From the NCBI GenBank assembly GCA_037577475.1, contig CM075188.1, positions 4,024,001 to 4,088,000 of the forward strand: a DNA stretch of 64,000 nt, written 5' to 3'. The notes beneath the pieces are model-generated. The model had not been told where the DNA came from. It did no database searches and saw nothing but the letters and a program-made list of their open reading frames with translations. The DNA is from Chaunax sp. Z400 (Eukaryota; Chordata; Actinopteri; Lophiiformes; Chaunacidae). Below, in pieces: positions 20,800-33,697 of this stretch; positions within the stretch are counted from its first letter, which is position 1; the number at the start of each line of letters is the position of its first letter. A program made the position numbers and the translations under genes.

Positions 20800-23700
20800 T
20801 TAGCTGAGTGACTTTCCTTCCAGGACAGTAAAAATGTCCTCTAAAGACTTGTGGACACACTGCAGGAATTCATTGACATTGCGAGACGGGTAGCTTGAGA
20901 CATTGCAGCCGATCCAGTTGTCATGGACACCATAGCCGATGCCAAACCCATCAGGCACCACTGGGGCGAAGCCTCCGAGATTCACAGCTGGACTGCTGAG
21001 AGTGCTGGTAGAGAGGATGTTGTGGTTGATGGCAGCATAAGCTGAGTCTGCATACAGGCCATGCAGAGCCTGGCCCTTTGAATTGGTCAGGTATCGCATG
21101 GCGAAGAGGTGACGGTCAAAACCTTGGCCTTCAGACAGAAATAAAATAAGTATTAGTCCTGCAGAGTAAAGGTAGATCAATTAATTGGTGCAGATAAAGC
21201 ATTCCAACAAACCATTGGTATTAGTGAAACTCTGCTCTGATAGTGGCTAATCGCTGCAAAGCTTCCATCAGTCCAAGTATCCACTGGAATTGCAGTTTGA
21301 GGGGAAATGGCTCAAAAACTAAAACACTCCATTTACATGTTTTATGGTTCATTTGTTCAGTTCCTGATTTATTTATTAATTATAAGTTGGATATTCATTT
21401 TCAAATTTATACACATTAAATTTATATATTAAATAGTTCCTTCCATTTGGGCTGAAATCAGTCTCAGACTATAAAGTACAGATGTTTGTGTTAAAATGTA
21501 GGGAGTAGAAGTAAAAAGTTGTCATAAAAATACTCAAGTACAGATATGAAATAACTCTACTTAAGCACAGTAACAGAGTATTTGTACCTTGTTACTTTCC
21601 ACCTCTGCATAAATCAAAGGATTGTAATAATGGGATTTTTAATTTGTTACAATTTGCAGGTATCAGCCTAATCATTGCATATTTACACTGAACTTTGAAT
21701 ATGCAATGAATGTGATTTAATCACACCTGCAGTACATTATAAAACAGGGAATTTTGATAGAGGGTTTTATATATCAGGTTATTTGGCTTAGAGTTCGATT
21801 GTAGGCTTTAAATTCAGTCTCTGCTGTCAGATCATGCTGTGAACGTGACACAAAGCATGGTGATGATGTCAGGAAGTTCTTCTTTCCTGTTAACACATTA
21901 ACATAGAACCCGATAAAACTGGGAAGGGATATTTTATGGTGAAATGCCTCACATAACCTCCTTGGCAGAGGTAATTTTTTTTTTCAGAAAATGACCTCAA
22001 CTGGAACTCAGAGTTCATAGCTTCGCCAAGGCTGCAAAAAATTTCCCAGATCAGCACCTCGATCTAAATCTAATCACCTATTCCAGATTCTAAGAGCAAA
22101 ATCTCTCTAAAATTGTATTGAAAGCCATGACAAACTTTTTGAGATATTCTGCTAAACTAACTGATGAACTGAAAAACAAACAGTGATGAAAACATAACCT
22201 CCCTGGTGGATGTAAATATATTTCTAGTATTTTGAATTTTACATGGTGTCACTAATCCTAATCTTTTTATACACGTAGAAATGTCAAATCCGTACCCATA
22301 GCTGCTTCCTTAGTGAGCTGCCCATGATACTTGGAACAGTCGTTTAGCATTGCCTTTAGCTGCTCCACACTGTGTTGGCCTGGCTGGCACACAAAAGCAT
22401 GTGAACATTGTTTTGTGTGTATGGTGGCTGGCCGGATGGTCTCTGTGCGGCCATGCCTGAACGCTGCAGTGCTACAGGACTCATATGTGGCTACAGTCTG
22501 TCCATACTGCCTCAGGAAGCCCATTTGAAAAGCCAGCTGGGCTATAGCATCGGGACTCAACTTGCTCTTCTTCAACTGCTCCTTCCCGCCTTTCTTGAAC
22601 TCCATGGCATCAACGGTGAGTTTCGATACAGCTGAATCAAAGTTCTCTTTGGCTTTTTTGATGCCGTTCTCCAGCCCGCTGTCCAGGTTGAACTGCAGCC
22701 TGCGCACAGCAGAGGCTGAATCCACTGCAGCAGCTGCAGCAGAGCCCGGGTGTACCAATGGCTGCTCGACGGTGTCTTTGAAGATCTCATTCTGAAAGCG
22801 AAGCACGGCAACACCATCGCCCCAGGAGTGCTCAAAATTGATGGCTGCCTGGCCATCTTTGCTTAGTATGATGCTAAAGGACTTGTCGTACCACCGGTTG
22901 CAGCCATCACCGTGCAGCATGTTATGAGAAATGTCAATATGATCCTTCATACTTTCATCATCCAAACAGAGACAGAAAACGGCACTGTCAACAGTCTGTA
23001 AAACCTCTGCATTGCCAACAGCTATCAGCTTGTCCCTCAGGCCGGCCCACACATCCCTGTTCTCACTGGTCAGGACCCCGAGTGGAAAGGGGGGTGCTGG
23101 CGTTGGGTCTGACAAAATGTACTCCAAGTGGGACTGGATCTCTTCAGGCTTCACTAAATTCCCATCCCTGTCTACAATGTCAAACACATACAGGTTGCCT
23201 TTCCTCAAAACTAGGAGATGTCGCCCTTTCGTATCAGTGAAGAGCTCATCACGGCCACGCTTTGGAATCCTAGTTGAGTTGAAGAGGCGAAAGTACTGAG
23301 ACATGTCCAGGGGGTAAGCGTTCACCATGTAAGCGCCATACCAAGACAATGAGGACGGGACCCAGCGGATGAACTTTTTGAAGCGGTCTGTGTCACTCTT
23401 TGTTGGGTTGAGGTGGAAAACCTCTGGCTCCAGTAGTTCAGCTCGCAGTGTTTTCATGAAGCGCACTGCTGAACACACCATATTAGTTGCCCGCACTAGC
23501 TGGTCATTATACTCAGTCTTGGGGTCAGGATTGAAGGACATGAAGGGATTGAAGTTCAGCACCACAGGGTCACGTGCAGAAAGATACATGTCAAACCACG
23601 GCCCTGAAAAAGAAAAAGAAAAAGAAAACAAAGAAGCTATTCAGCCTGATTAAACAGAGTTTGTTTGCATTTGAGAAGCTCGATTTTCAGCTGGTAATCT

Positions 23701-24466
23701 TCACAATGGCTCATTCACCTGAGATGTAGCTTGTGTGCTTATTGTTTTTGTCCTGAGCTACCAGTTCCTCATGCAGCTGTTTCCCAACACCGTTCTGGAA
23801 ATCCAGAGCAAGTTTCTCTGTTGTTCTGAAGGATACACAAAAATATTGTTGTGGGTTAGATTTAAATTGATAGCATCTGACAGCGACAAACATTTTATTT
23901 CCATATGAAAACTTACCTGAACTGATCATCATCCAACAGAGGCCTCTGGGCAGCTAAATACCTCCTGATGGTATCCTCCAGCTTGGGTATGGGTAGCCTA
24001 AGCAATTAAAAAGGGAAATGTATGAGAAAACTGTGGATGCAGGCAGTCAAGTAACTGGGATGCCAGTATATAGTCTTGTTACGCCTCCTAGTGGTCACCG
24101 ATCTAAAATCAATTGTGCACTTTCACCTATATTCATCTCAGAGCTCGTTAGCTCACCTTTACATACATCATCTTGCTATGAACCTCAGATTGGTATTACA
24201 CCAAAGCTAGGCTGCATTCATGTTAGCGTGATGTTACAAGATGTGTTTGAACCAATTTCATCTTAAACTGCCTACCTGGGTAAACTCTTCTGGTAGTGCA
24301 TCGATGGTACAACACTCTGTTGCAAATACACGCCTGACGGCACTTTTTTGCTGCTGTAATTTCGCTTGTCGATGCCCAGAGCAGCAGGTCTGAAAGCAAC
24401 ATACTGTAGTGAACGCAGACTGGTCATGGTGCGAGAGAGCAAACTGAATGCCTTCGTGAAGCTCAT
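20800..24466 (-). CDS. cpt2: CPT2, mitochondrial carnitine O-palmitoyltransferase 2
   Basis: Five exons on the minus strand: 24276-24466, 23917-23997, 23719-23825, 22296-23603 and 20800-21128. All have GT-AG borders and continuous frame (671 residues from ATG 24466). The enzyme sits on the inner mitochondrial membrane and turns acylcarnitine plus CoA into acyl-CoA for beta-oxidation. The N-terminus is Ser/Arg-rich like a mitochondrial targeting peptide. A second in-frame ATG at 24427, with a good CACC context, would give exactly 658 residues, the human length. It would also place the catalytic His of NFEHSWGDGVAVL at 372, as in human. Other family marks are SYISGPWFDMYLSARD, SHNMLHGDG, RQYGQTVATYESCSTAAFRH and STSTLSSPAVN. 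Most of the protein is in one 1308-bp exon, as in mammals. Confidence 0.96.
22020..22215 (+). repeat. 'Cctccttggtgaggt' dispersed repeat, copy 2
   Basis: 'acaaactttttgagatattctgc', 'aactgaaaaacaaacag' and 'gaaaacataacctccctggtgg' follow the same order as in the copies at 3685, 31352 and 46150. It lies in the last cpt2 intron. Confidence 0.5.
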
Positions 24467-27400
24467 CGCTTCCGTCTGTCCGAGGAAAGGCTTTAAAACG
24501 TAAAATTAATAAACAGGAAATTAGACCGGTAAAACTGGTCACGTGACACAAGCGACTTCTTCTACAGTCACAACAGCGCTGCTCAAGGCTCCAGCTAGTG
24601 TTCGAATCGTACGATCACCCTCTTAGATAGGGTTGATCTGGCTTCGAAGATCCAACTTCAAAGGATCAACGTAACAAAGAGAAACAATGAGACAACTTAT
24701 GAGAAACAATACCTTCCATTTAAAATGAGTAATAACAGACGCTGTGCAATGAAAATAAAAACAAAAGTGCAGACAGATAAATAGACAACTTATCCACAGA
24801 GATGACAGTCTGATTGGAGAATCTATAAACAGACTATATAAGAACAGAGATGACAGTCTGATTGGAGAATCTATAAACAGACTATATAAGAACAGAGATG
24901 ACAGTCTGATTGGAGAATCTATAAACAGACTATATAAGAACAGAGATGACAGTCTGATTGGAGAGTCTATAAACAGACTATATAAGCACAGAGATGACAG
25001 TCTGATTGGAGAATCTATAAACAGACTATATAAGAACAGAGATGACAGTCTGATTGGAGAGTCTATAAACAGACTATATAAGAACAGAGATGACAGTCTG
25101 ATTGGAGAGTCTATAAACAGACTATATAAGCACAGAGATGACAGTCTGATTGGAGAGTCTATAAACAGACTATATAAGCACAGAGATGACAGTCTGATTG
25201 GAGAGTCTATAAATAGACTATATAAGCACAGAGATGACAGTGTTATTGGAGAGTCTATAAACACAATATAAGCACAGAGATGACAGTCTGATTGGAGAGT
25301 CTATGAACAGACTATATAAGAACAGAGATGACAGTCTGATTGGAGGGCCTATGAACAGACTATATAAGCACAGAGATGACAGTCTGATTGGAGAGCCTAT
25401 AAACAGACTATATAAGCACAGAGATGACAGTCTGATTGGAGAGTCTATAAACAGACTATATAAGCACAGAGATGGCAGTCTGATTGGAGAGTCTATAAAC
25501 AGACTATATAAGCACAGAGATGACAGTCTGATTGGAGATTCTATAAACAGACTATATAAGAACAGAGATGACAGTCTTATTGGAGAGTCTATAAACACAA
25601 TATAAGCACAGAGATGGCAGTCTGATTGGAGAGTCTATAAACACAATATAAGCACAGAGATGACAGTTTGATTGGAGAATCTATAAACAGACTATATAAG
25701 CACAGAGATGACAGTCTGATTGGAGAATCTATAAACACACAATATAAGCACAGAGATGACAGTCTGATTGGAGAGTCTATAAACACACAATATAAGCACA
25801 GAGATGGCAGTCTGATTGGAGAATCTATAAACACACAATATAAGCACAGAGATGGCAGTCTGATTGGAGAGTCTATAAACACAATATAAGCACAGAGATG
25901 ACAGTCTGATTGGAGAATCTATAAACACACAATATAAGCACAGAGATGACAGTCTGATTGGAGAATCTATAAACAGACTATATAAGCACAGAGATGACAG
26001 TCTGATTGGAGAATCTATAAACACACAATATAAGAACAGAGATGACAGTCTGATTGGAGAATCTATAAACAGACTATATAAGCACAGAGATGACAGTCTG
26101 ATTGGGGAGTCTATAAACACACAATATAAGCACAGAGATGACAGTCTGATTGGAGAGTCTATAAACAGACTATATAAGCACAGAGATGACAGTCTGATTG
26201 GAGAATCTATAAACACAACATAATCACAGAGATGACAGTTATGCTCTGCTAGAATGTGCACACCTTTGGCTTTTTCCACTTTGCAACATTTTATAGATCT
26301 TTTGTATAGTGTCATCTCATTCATCTTTCAGCATTCACACCCAAGAACAGGCAAGGGTGTAAACAAAACCTCCCATGACATATATGTTGGTGAATATGTT
26401 GGCCTAAGAAATAAATAATACCAAGGCTCCATTACATGGGTTTTCCAGTAGAGAGCACTTCAAGTTTGTTTGGTTTTCCATCTGTAAAATGTCATGCTCA
26501 GTATCGGATCTTGGTATATATCTTCTAGTTCAATTTATATCTTATAATTAAGCATTTTAAAACTATGTTTTAATATTATAAATATATATTTAAGCTGATA
26601 AATTACTATCCAAAGTCTCAAATGGGTTACAAATGTCTCAAATATTATTCAAGCTATGAGAACAACACAATATTAATTGCTGAAACTTCATTATGCATGT
26701 GAAACTAAGGTATCTATTTGTTCGTTTACAAATTTACATCATAGGCAAAACATGCTAAACATTTCACTGTCATTTCAGTGTAAAAGTTGCCTAATTGAAC
26801 CTGATCAAACTCATAATTCACTTTCAGTAAAATGCCAAAACCCACAAAAACCTGCTGTTATTGTGGCAGTAAGCATAATTACTCCTGAGAGTGTTTCACA
26901 AAGTAGTTTATTTCTCCACAGGTATAAAATTAGTGTTTCAATTTAGTTTATTTAATCATTTACTCCTTTATATTCAGGCAGTATTCAATAAGCTATCCAA
27001 ACATTGCACACATTAAATGACAAACATACAGTCAATACTAACATATAGTCCTCTGGCCAGCAGAGTGCGGTGTTTTCTTGAATAGTGGCTGCCCAGGCCT
27101 TGTTTTCACCCAGCTGTGTGGTCTGAACTAAAACCCAGCACATCGACCACAGAGAAGCAGCCCAGACAAGATCTTATTCCAGGACGCCATCACTGGGTTT
27201 CACCCCTGTGTTAGATCAGTGCTTCCATTAGACTGAGAAGATAGTCTCATGTTTGTCTTCACTTATGCTGTGCACATTAGATACAGCGTGATTGCTGACC
27301 TGCCCTATTTGAATATACTGTATTCAAATAGTCTGTACTAAAAGACAACAGCAGTTTTCACTTTTTGATGGTCTCTTACCTGGCAGATGAGGTTATGTTT

Positions 27401-28626
27401 TTTTAACTGAAAAAGTTATGAACAGATTTTGATGACATTTTTAGGGGAGGTTGGGTAAATTTGGTGGTGATCAAAATCATCATCTTGATCCAGATTTTTT
27501 TAAGCAATTCTTTACCATAGCAGGATAGGAGCAATTACAAGTTTTTGCTTCCAACTTCATGGATAATGTCTACAATACTTGGACAAAGACAACGCTATAA
27601 CATCTCCATAAGATCTACCACAAATCAAAGTCTGATCTGGATTCAAGTAATATTCCATGAAAGTATTTGTCTATGTTACATTATAACTTTGTAGTAATGC
27701 AGTTAACACATAACCGCAGCACTGAATTGAACACAATGACAGGACTATTGTGATGAGTGTGTTTATGATAATGAATTACACGACTCAAACAAGTTTGCTC
27801 CACTGATAGATCCAGGGGTGGGGCCAGAGGGACACTAGCCCCAGCTGAAATCTGATTGGCCTCTGAAGTGCCCCTTTCCTGTCACTTATCTTTTTTTGGT
27901 GGAGCCTCAAAAAGGTTTTGTAACTATAGTAATGCATTTATGTCATATGAAAATTAAGAATTTTATTTCCTAATCTTTTTTGACTTCACAATGTGCTTGA
28001 ACAAAGCACAATTTGCAAAATATATCCAATTATCTGTGTCTTTTCCCAAAGCTATAAAGCCAATGGCAAACAATGAATGAAATCTATATTGATCTTACTG
28101 AATAATGAATTGTGCATGGATGTTACTTGGCCCCTCTGTGTAAAATGTGGCCCCTTTGTGGCCATTGAGTTAGAAAAATCCTTGATCCGCCCCTGGTTTG
28201 CTCATTGATAGACATGAATCGAAAACAGTGGCTGCCAAGAAAGGTACAAAACAACACATTAAAAAACTCTAATTCTCAGCATGGCTGACAGGATTGTTAG
28301 TTGAGTATGTTATGTAATAATGTAAGTTAGTTAATCGGCTAAAACATGCAAAACAATACTAGTCCACAGGCCATTAGAAACCTCTTTAAGATGAGAATTT
28401 AGAGATTACTCCATAATATAATGTAGTATGAATATTTTTCAAGATACTGTATGTTGATATAGAATTGGAGCCGTTCAATCTTGACTCTGCTATCTGACTT
28501 CGATGCATCGAGTCTGAAGAATCAGGAAAAAGGAAGAAACGAGGAAGTGTACAGTAGATAGCAAACAGCAGGAAAATACGTCTCACCACCTGTTCTGAGG
28601 CACTGTTCACCTAACGAGAGAGAAAA
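24467..28626. other. cpt2/scp2 divergent intergenic region
   Basis: These 4.2 kb separate the start codons of cpt2 (minus) and scp2 (plus). They contain a 48-bp minisatellite at 24794-26239. The rest (26240-28620) is AT-rich DNA without exons I can recognise. In particular, no thiolase-like exons of an SCPx-type transcript are seen upstream of scp2. Confidence 0.6.
24794..26239 (+). repeat. 48-bp minisatellite, about 30 units, with 46-bp variants
   Basis: The anchor 'gatgacagtctgattgg' recurs from 24801 to 26231 at spacings of 48 bp (25 times) or 46 bp (5 times), which accounts exactly for the 1430 bases. Three unit types are seen: R with 'aaacagactatataag', H with 'aaacacacaatataag', and a 46-bp form with 'aaacacaatataag'. 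Units 1-9 and 11-16 are R. Units 24-30 alternate H and R, a 96-bp higher-order repeat. Because 48 is divisible by 3 and the unit lacks stops in several frames, both strands show long open frames (up to 213 codons). These are judged spurious. Confidence 0.97.
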
Positions 28627-29952
28627 ATGCCTGACAGACAGACACCAAGGTAAGAATCCGTAGCATTGTTCGGTAAGTTATAGCTGTGGCGCGTTAAATT
28701 GAGTGTTTTTGAATAACCCATTGAGGTCACACTCTGACTCTGTTTAACGTTTAACCAAATTAGCATTACAATTCCATTAGCACACAGCTTTGTAGTTTCC
28801 TTAAAACTGCAGTAAATTAGTAACGACGCATTCTTGAAAATGTGCCTCTATCCTCCTCAACACCCTCTTCGGACTAATGTAATGTCACTGTCGGTGTCGG
28901 GGCCAGCTTCTCGGCTAGCTAACAGACAGATGCTTAAAGATGGCTACATCGTGGATTTAGCTGGGAGTGGCTACATGGATGTCTACATTTACTGACTGTG
29001 AAAGAGGCAGTGAAGGTGTCAAACGTGCAGGCTACAGTCTTTATGACCCTTCAGCCATCTTAGAGGTATATAATTGAGTGCTCTTTGTGTTCCGTGCCAC
29101 AAAGTGGTATACGAAACTGCCAGGAGATTGACTGACACTGATACACACACACACACACACTAGATTTATAACAGCCAATCATTTCAGTCTAGTTAGTTCA
29201 GATTTTTAATTGCACACACTCATAGATGAAAAAACAACCTAAATATGCCTGATTGTTTTCATCAAGATCCTTGTTTTATTCCCTGAGACATTAAAAAAAT
29301 ACAGAAAATTGCCTTATCTCACAATGATAAAGAAGGTAGTAAAACATCCTGGATCCACCCTCTCATTCAGATCTGCAACAAATTTTAATGGTGCAAATCT
29401 GGAAAAAGCAACCAACCAACCAAACGTGAGTGAAAGCAAATTCCTGGTGGTAATTATCTGTGATTGTTCTGTCTTTTAAAACTGTGTGTGTCTTGTTATG
29501 CTTTCATTCCATTCTTCTATTGCTAACCTTGCTTTCTCACTCCTTCATCATATCAAGGATTCAAGCCATCAACATCAGTGCGAGTGATGGACTGGAGGGG
29601 TTTAAGGCTCATGCAGTGTTCCAGGAAATCAACAAGAGGCTCCAGGAGGTGATTGCATGACTAACAAAGGGAGAGAATTTTGTGACTCTCAGGACTGTGA
29701 CAGTTTGTGCTGCGACATCAGCCTCATGGTGGCACATTGGGATCACTTCATAAACTTTCATTTACAATATATATAAAATAATTTCATGCTTATGTTGACT
29801 CAATCAGACAGATTGTTTCCTCCAAACCTTGGTGGTTTTTAGCAGTTACCTTTGTGTGACCTCAATCATACCAGATTCATCTTAAGTGCACCGACAGAGC
29901 TATCTATGTAATGAATGAGATTTGTCATCAATGATAAAATGGCATATTGGGG

Positions 29953-29988
<36 letters not shown>

Positions 29989-30884
29989 ATAGTTTAGTGT
30001 AATATCTCAGGCAACTGATTAGAGATTTAAAGTTGTAGATGCAGAGCTTACTTTGTTAGTCTGTTGTCCCACTTTGTTTTCCTATATTAATTAAAAGTGG
30101 AGTGGACTTTTTCGTTTCTATATGTAGTGTTATATCCCTACCTTTTGTTATTTTATGTATATTCAGCTGTACTATTATCTCCATAAACACTTGTATGTGT
30201 GTGGGATTCCAATAATAAGTTAATGTAGCCTGAGAAATAGCTTAAAACATATTGCCTCTAGTCTTCAGATTTAAAGGTGCCCTGTCACGTTTTCGTGGTA
30301 AAAAAAATTATAGTTCACTTTCAGTGTTTCTCACAGAAATGCATCGTGTGTATCATTGAGGTACGTGTGGGCGATCCAGCATCAGAATAATATCTGGATC
30401 CACAATCTAAATAGCATTATGTCTAAATATTTTTTTTTGAAACCCGTAGACTGCATCCAGACTAAATTTCTCTATTTGCACCATTAAAACAAAATACTGC
30501 ATTAAAGAGTATTTCTTCAAGATCGACCACAATCTTAATTCTTCATATCACACATCTACTTTAAAATCTAGCAAAAGTGTTGAATGTATTTCCCTCCTCA
30601 TAATATATTTTCAAAGTGGGGACCCACTGATTTAATACATAGCTCCTTTGTATTATTAAGACTTGTTTGCACCAAGCAGTCTGATTCACTTCAGTTTGTT
30701 ACACTTTGCAAGGGTTGTTTTTGCATTTCCATTATCAAAAGTTGTGGCTGGTACAATAGCACCATTCCATTCTGTTATGTTTCTCATCACTCTTTGGAAG
30801 TACCAAGGACACTGAAAAAACACTGCAGAATACCAGGTCACTTGGAGCTAGCAGTGTCTTCTCGTCTGTGATCTGATGTAGGAC

Positions 30885-30935
<51 letters not shown>

Positions 30936-33697
30936 GTGTGTGTAATAAGTGCTGCAGGTTCTCAAGACCAACAACAGTCTCCTGCTTTCCTTAACTGCTG
31001 GAAAAGTGAAAGGAGTTACCTGCTGTCTGTGTTAGAAATGCTCAACAGTTGTAGGATTTCAGTGCTTTAGTGCTCTTTAGTGGAAATGCAGCAAATATCT
31101 TTATCTTTGTGGTCAATGTGTAAAACATTTTATTTGCTCATTTTATTGTGAAGTTAAAACCTTCAGCTTTGCATTCACACGACTCACCACCATAACTTTG
31201 TGATGTTTTTTAGGCATTAACATTTCAAACTAAATATGTCCCCAAATGGAGAGTTGCAGTGGAAATTAAGATGTGCATCATGACGTTTGTAACGATTTAG
31301 AATTTATTGTGTATTTTGCAAACAAATAGCAAAAACTAGAATGGCTCTCAGTAGAGTACATGCCTCCACCAAGGATAAACAATCCCTTACATGTCTGTTT
31401 AGATTGGCTGGCCCATACACTACCCCTTTGTTTAAATATGCTCAGTAGTCTTTGTGTAATTCTGCTAACAAAAAAACCAAACAGCCAACTAACCAACCAA
31501 CAGACAACCAGTTACTTTGGAGGAGGTAATTGGCACCATTTACAATTTGGACATGATTGGATATCTTTGGACATTTGGTCATCAGGGATTAAGATTCATA
31601 AATCTGTTGAGTAATCTTATTAAAAAGTGCTCCTTTATAACTTCAAATAATCCCTCTCAATCCTCATAATTTAATGCATTTTCATGTTAAAAATGAGTCC
31701 CAGGTGTTTCCCCAGAGCTGTTCCTGCATTTTACCTCCTGTTTACAGAACTGTAGGGTCACAATCCAACATACTGTATCAACATGGTGGTTTAGTCTATG
31801 GTCCTCTACATATCCATCCATAGATATTTACTGTGTTGAAAATCTGTGGATATACAGCCAGAAAAATGAAATTGTTTCACCTTCATGAAATGTTTTTCAC
31901 AAGTGTCATCTTGAAAAAAAATCTGACTTGTAGTGACGATGCCGTGAGCTTGTAAATGTAGGAAGTCAATTCACATGTCTTGGAGATGCTGCAGGATTTA
32001 CTGTGTGATCTCTGTGTACTTGGAACAGGAAGGGGAGCAGTTTGTGAAAAAGATTGGGGGAGTGTTTGCCTTCAAAGTGAAGGATGGCCCAAATGGACAG
32101 GAGGCAACGTGGTTTGTGGATGTGAAGAATGACAAAGGCTGCGTTCACAATGACACAGGTAAGAAAACTCTGCGGTCTAGAAACGGCATCAGAGCTCTCT
32201 GCTGTCCCGTTAACAGTGAAACCTGTGGTGCCAGGAGATTTATGTGATTGTTTTGGAATGAAGTTCCGCTCCTGTATCTCTGCTTTGCAGCTAAGAAAGC
32301 AGATTGCACCATTTCCATGTCGGACACAGACTTGTTGGCCTTGATGACGGGCAAGATGAATCCACAGACTGTGAGTATTCAGTGTCACTGGGAGTGGATT
32401 TGTTTGCATGTAGTACTTTGTCTTTTTAAGTCAGAAGTGTGTGGGACTGTTTAAATTTCACCTGTCTGCGTCCGCTGCCATTTTGCAGTGCACTAATGTC
32501 CATTGCAGTTTTCATAAAGACGAGACTTAAAAACATTTCTAGATGACAACTTTACTACCATTTCAAGTCACGTCCCTGTGACATCGAAGGAGAAGTAAAG
32601 AGAGTTCAGCCTCTCAGCATCAGAGAGTCATTCTTTAGTGTTTTGGCTCTAATGTGAAGGCTGTGTTTTTCTTTTTAATCAGTCGTCAGGGAATACCATG
32701 AAAAGACCAAACCAAGGCCTGACATACTCTTTCTTATTTCTCCACACACATCAATGAGCCACACCCAACACTGGGCCACATTCTCCTTCATTACCATGAA
32801 CACACCATGGTGGTGTGTAGTTTTTGGCCACGACCAGTAGCCTGGTAAGCGGTATCTTTCTTCATAGGGTCCTGGTGCACACTTAACCAAATGATATTGC
32901 TGGTGGGATTTCCAACCATTACGAGCTCCCCCACTGTATATGTAGTTCATGGAATATCTCAAAAATCACACCTGGTACAATACGTCTCTTGTCTGATAGA
33001 ACATAATTTACTGATTTAATGGGTCTTGGATACACAGTTTGTTTCTAGTGGATGACATGCAGTCTCAGCAAACACGCCAGTGTTTCTCAGAGGTGGTGGT
33101 GGTGTTTGATCAGTGGAGGAGCGATTCACGTCACCTTAGCTAACTGGTGATACAACATGTCAAGTCAGGTTTATTCATGTAGCTGCAAATCACAACAAAA
33201 GTTATTTCATGGCTCTTTCCAAGAAGAGTAGGTCTAGACCGTGCTCCTTATTCTACTGAGACCCAACAATCAACAACAACGAAAAGGAAAAACTACCTTT
33301 TAACGGGCAGAAACCTCAAGCAGATCCAAGGTGGGCGGCCCTCTGCTTCGACCCTTTGGGGGGAGAGATAGAGAGAGAGAGAAAGATTGGGAGATAGATG
33401 GGGGGAGAGAGAGAGAGAGAGAGAGGGCGTGAGGAAAAGGGACACAGACATGTTCAACCACAATAACAGCTATTATAATAGAAAGATTACAGTTTATACA
33501 ACTCTTAAAACCAGCAGTATGTAGTTCTCTCCAATGCAGACCAAACTGTACTCAAAGTCAGAACTGCCTGGATGACGTTCTCCACCCTCTCTGGTTCACA
33601 GGCTTTTTTCCAGGGCAAGCTGAAGATCACGGGGAACATGGGAATGGCCATGAAGCTTCAAAGCCTGCAGCTGCAGCCGGGCAAAGCCAAGCTGTAG
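28627..33697 (+). CDS. scp2: SCP2 short form: sterol carrier protein 2 domain with PTS1
   Basis: Five exons: 28627-28649, 29558-29648, 32029-32158, 32291-32370 and 33602-33697, with GT-AG borders and continuous frame, giving 139 residues. The human short pro-SCP2 has 143. The N-terminal extension is short (MPDRQTPRIQAINISASDGL). The lipid-binding fold follows: FKAHAVFQEINKRLQEEGEQ, FVKKIGGVFAFKVKDGP, KKADCTISMSDTDLLALMTG, KMNPQTAFFQGKLKITGNMG. It ends QLQPGKAKL, whose last three residues AKL are a peroxisomal targeting signal. SCP2 binds fatty acyl-CoAs and sterols and aids peroxisomal oxidation. The thiolase half of SCPx is absent here, so this may be the separate fish paralogue (scp2b type). 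AATAAA at 34210-34215 with a GT-rich downstream element fits its poly(A) site. Confidence 0.93.
29951..29988 (+). repeat. (GT)n microsatellite
   Basis: A run of about 18 GT dinucleotides lies in scp2 intron 2. Confidence 0.9.
30888..30932 (+). repeat. (CT)n microsatellite
   Basis: A pure CT dinucleotide run of about 45 bases lies in scp2 intron 2. Confidence 0.9.
31352..31530 (+). repeat. 'Cctccttggtgaggt' dispersed repeat, copy 3
   Basis: 'catgcctccaccaaggataaa', 'acatgtctgtttagattggc', 'agtctttgtgtaattctgct' and 'tttggaggaggtaa' match the copy at 46150-46310 in order. It lies in scp2 intron 2. Confidence 0.55.
33160..33430 (+). repeat. Abundant fish repeat ('gaaaaactaccttttaac' core) plus GA run
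   Basis: The 'aaaggaaaaactaccttttaacgggcagaaacctc' core is split here as 'aaaggaaaaactaccttt' and 'gggcagaaacctcaagcag'. It belongs to a very common teleost repeat with a 'gcaaatcacaacaaaagtta' start. It ends in a GA-rich tract at 33365-33425. It lies in scp2 intron 4. Confidence 0.55.

Noticed and set aside
22331..23653. Several plus-strand frames opposite cpt2
   Set aside because: They are antisense shadows of the long cpt2 exon.
24794..26239. CRISPR-like array
   Set aside because: The units are near-identical along their whole length with no unique spacers, and this is a vertebrate genome. It is a minisatellite.
31966..32409. 147-codon minus-strand frame
   Set aside because: It is antisense to scp2 exons 3 and 4, which have clear splice sites and family identity.
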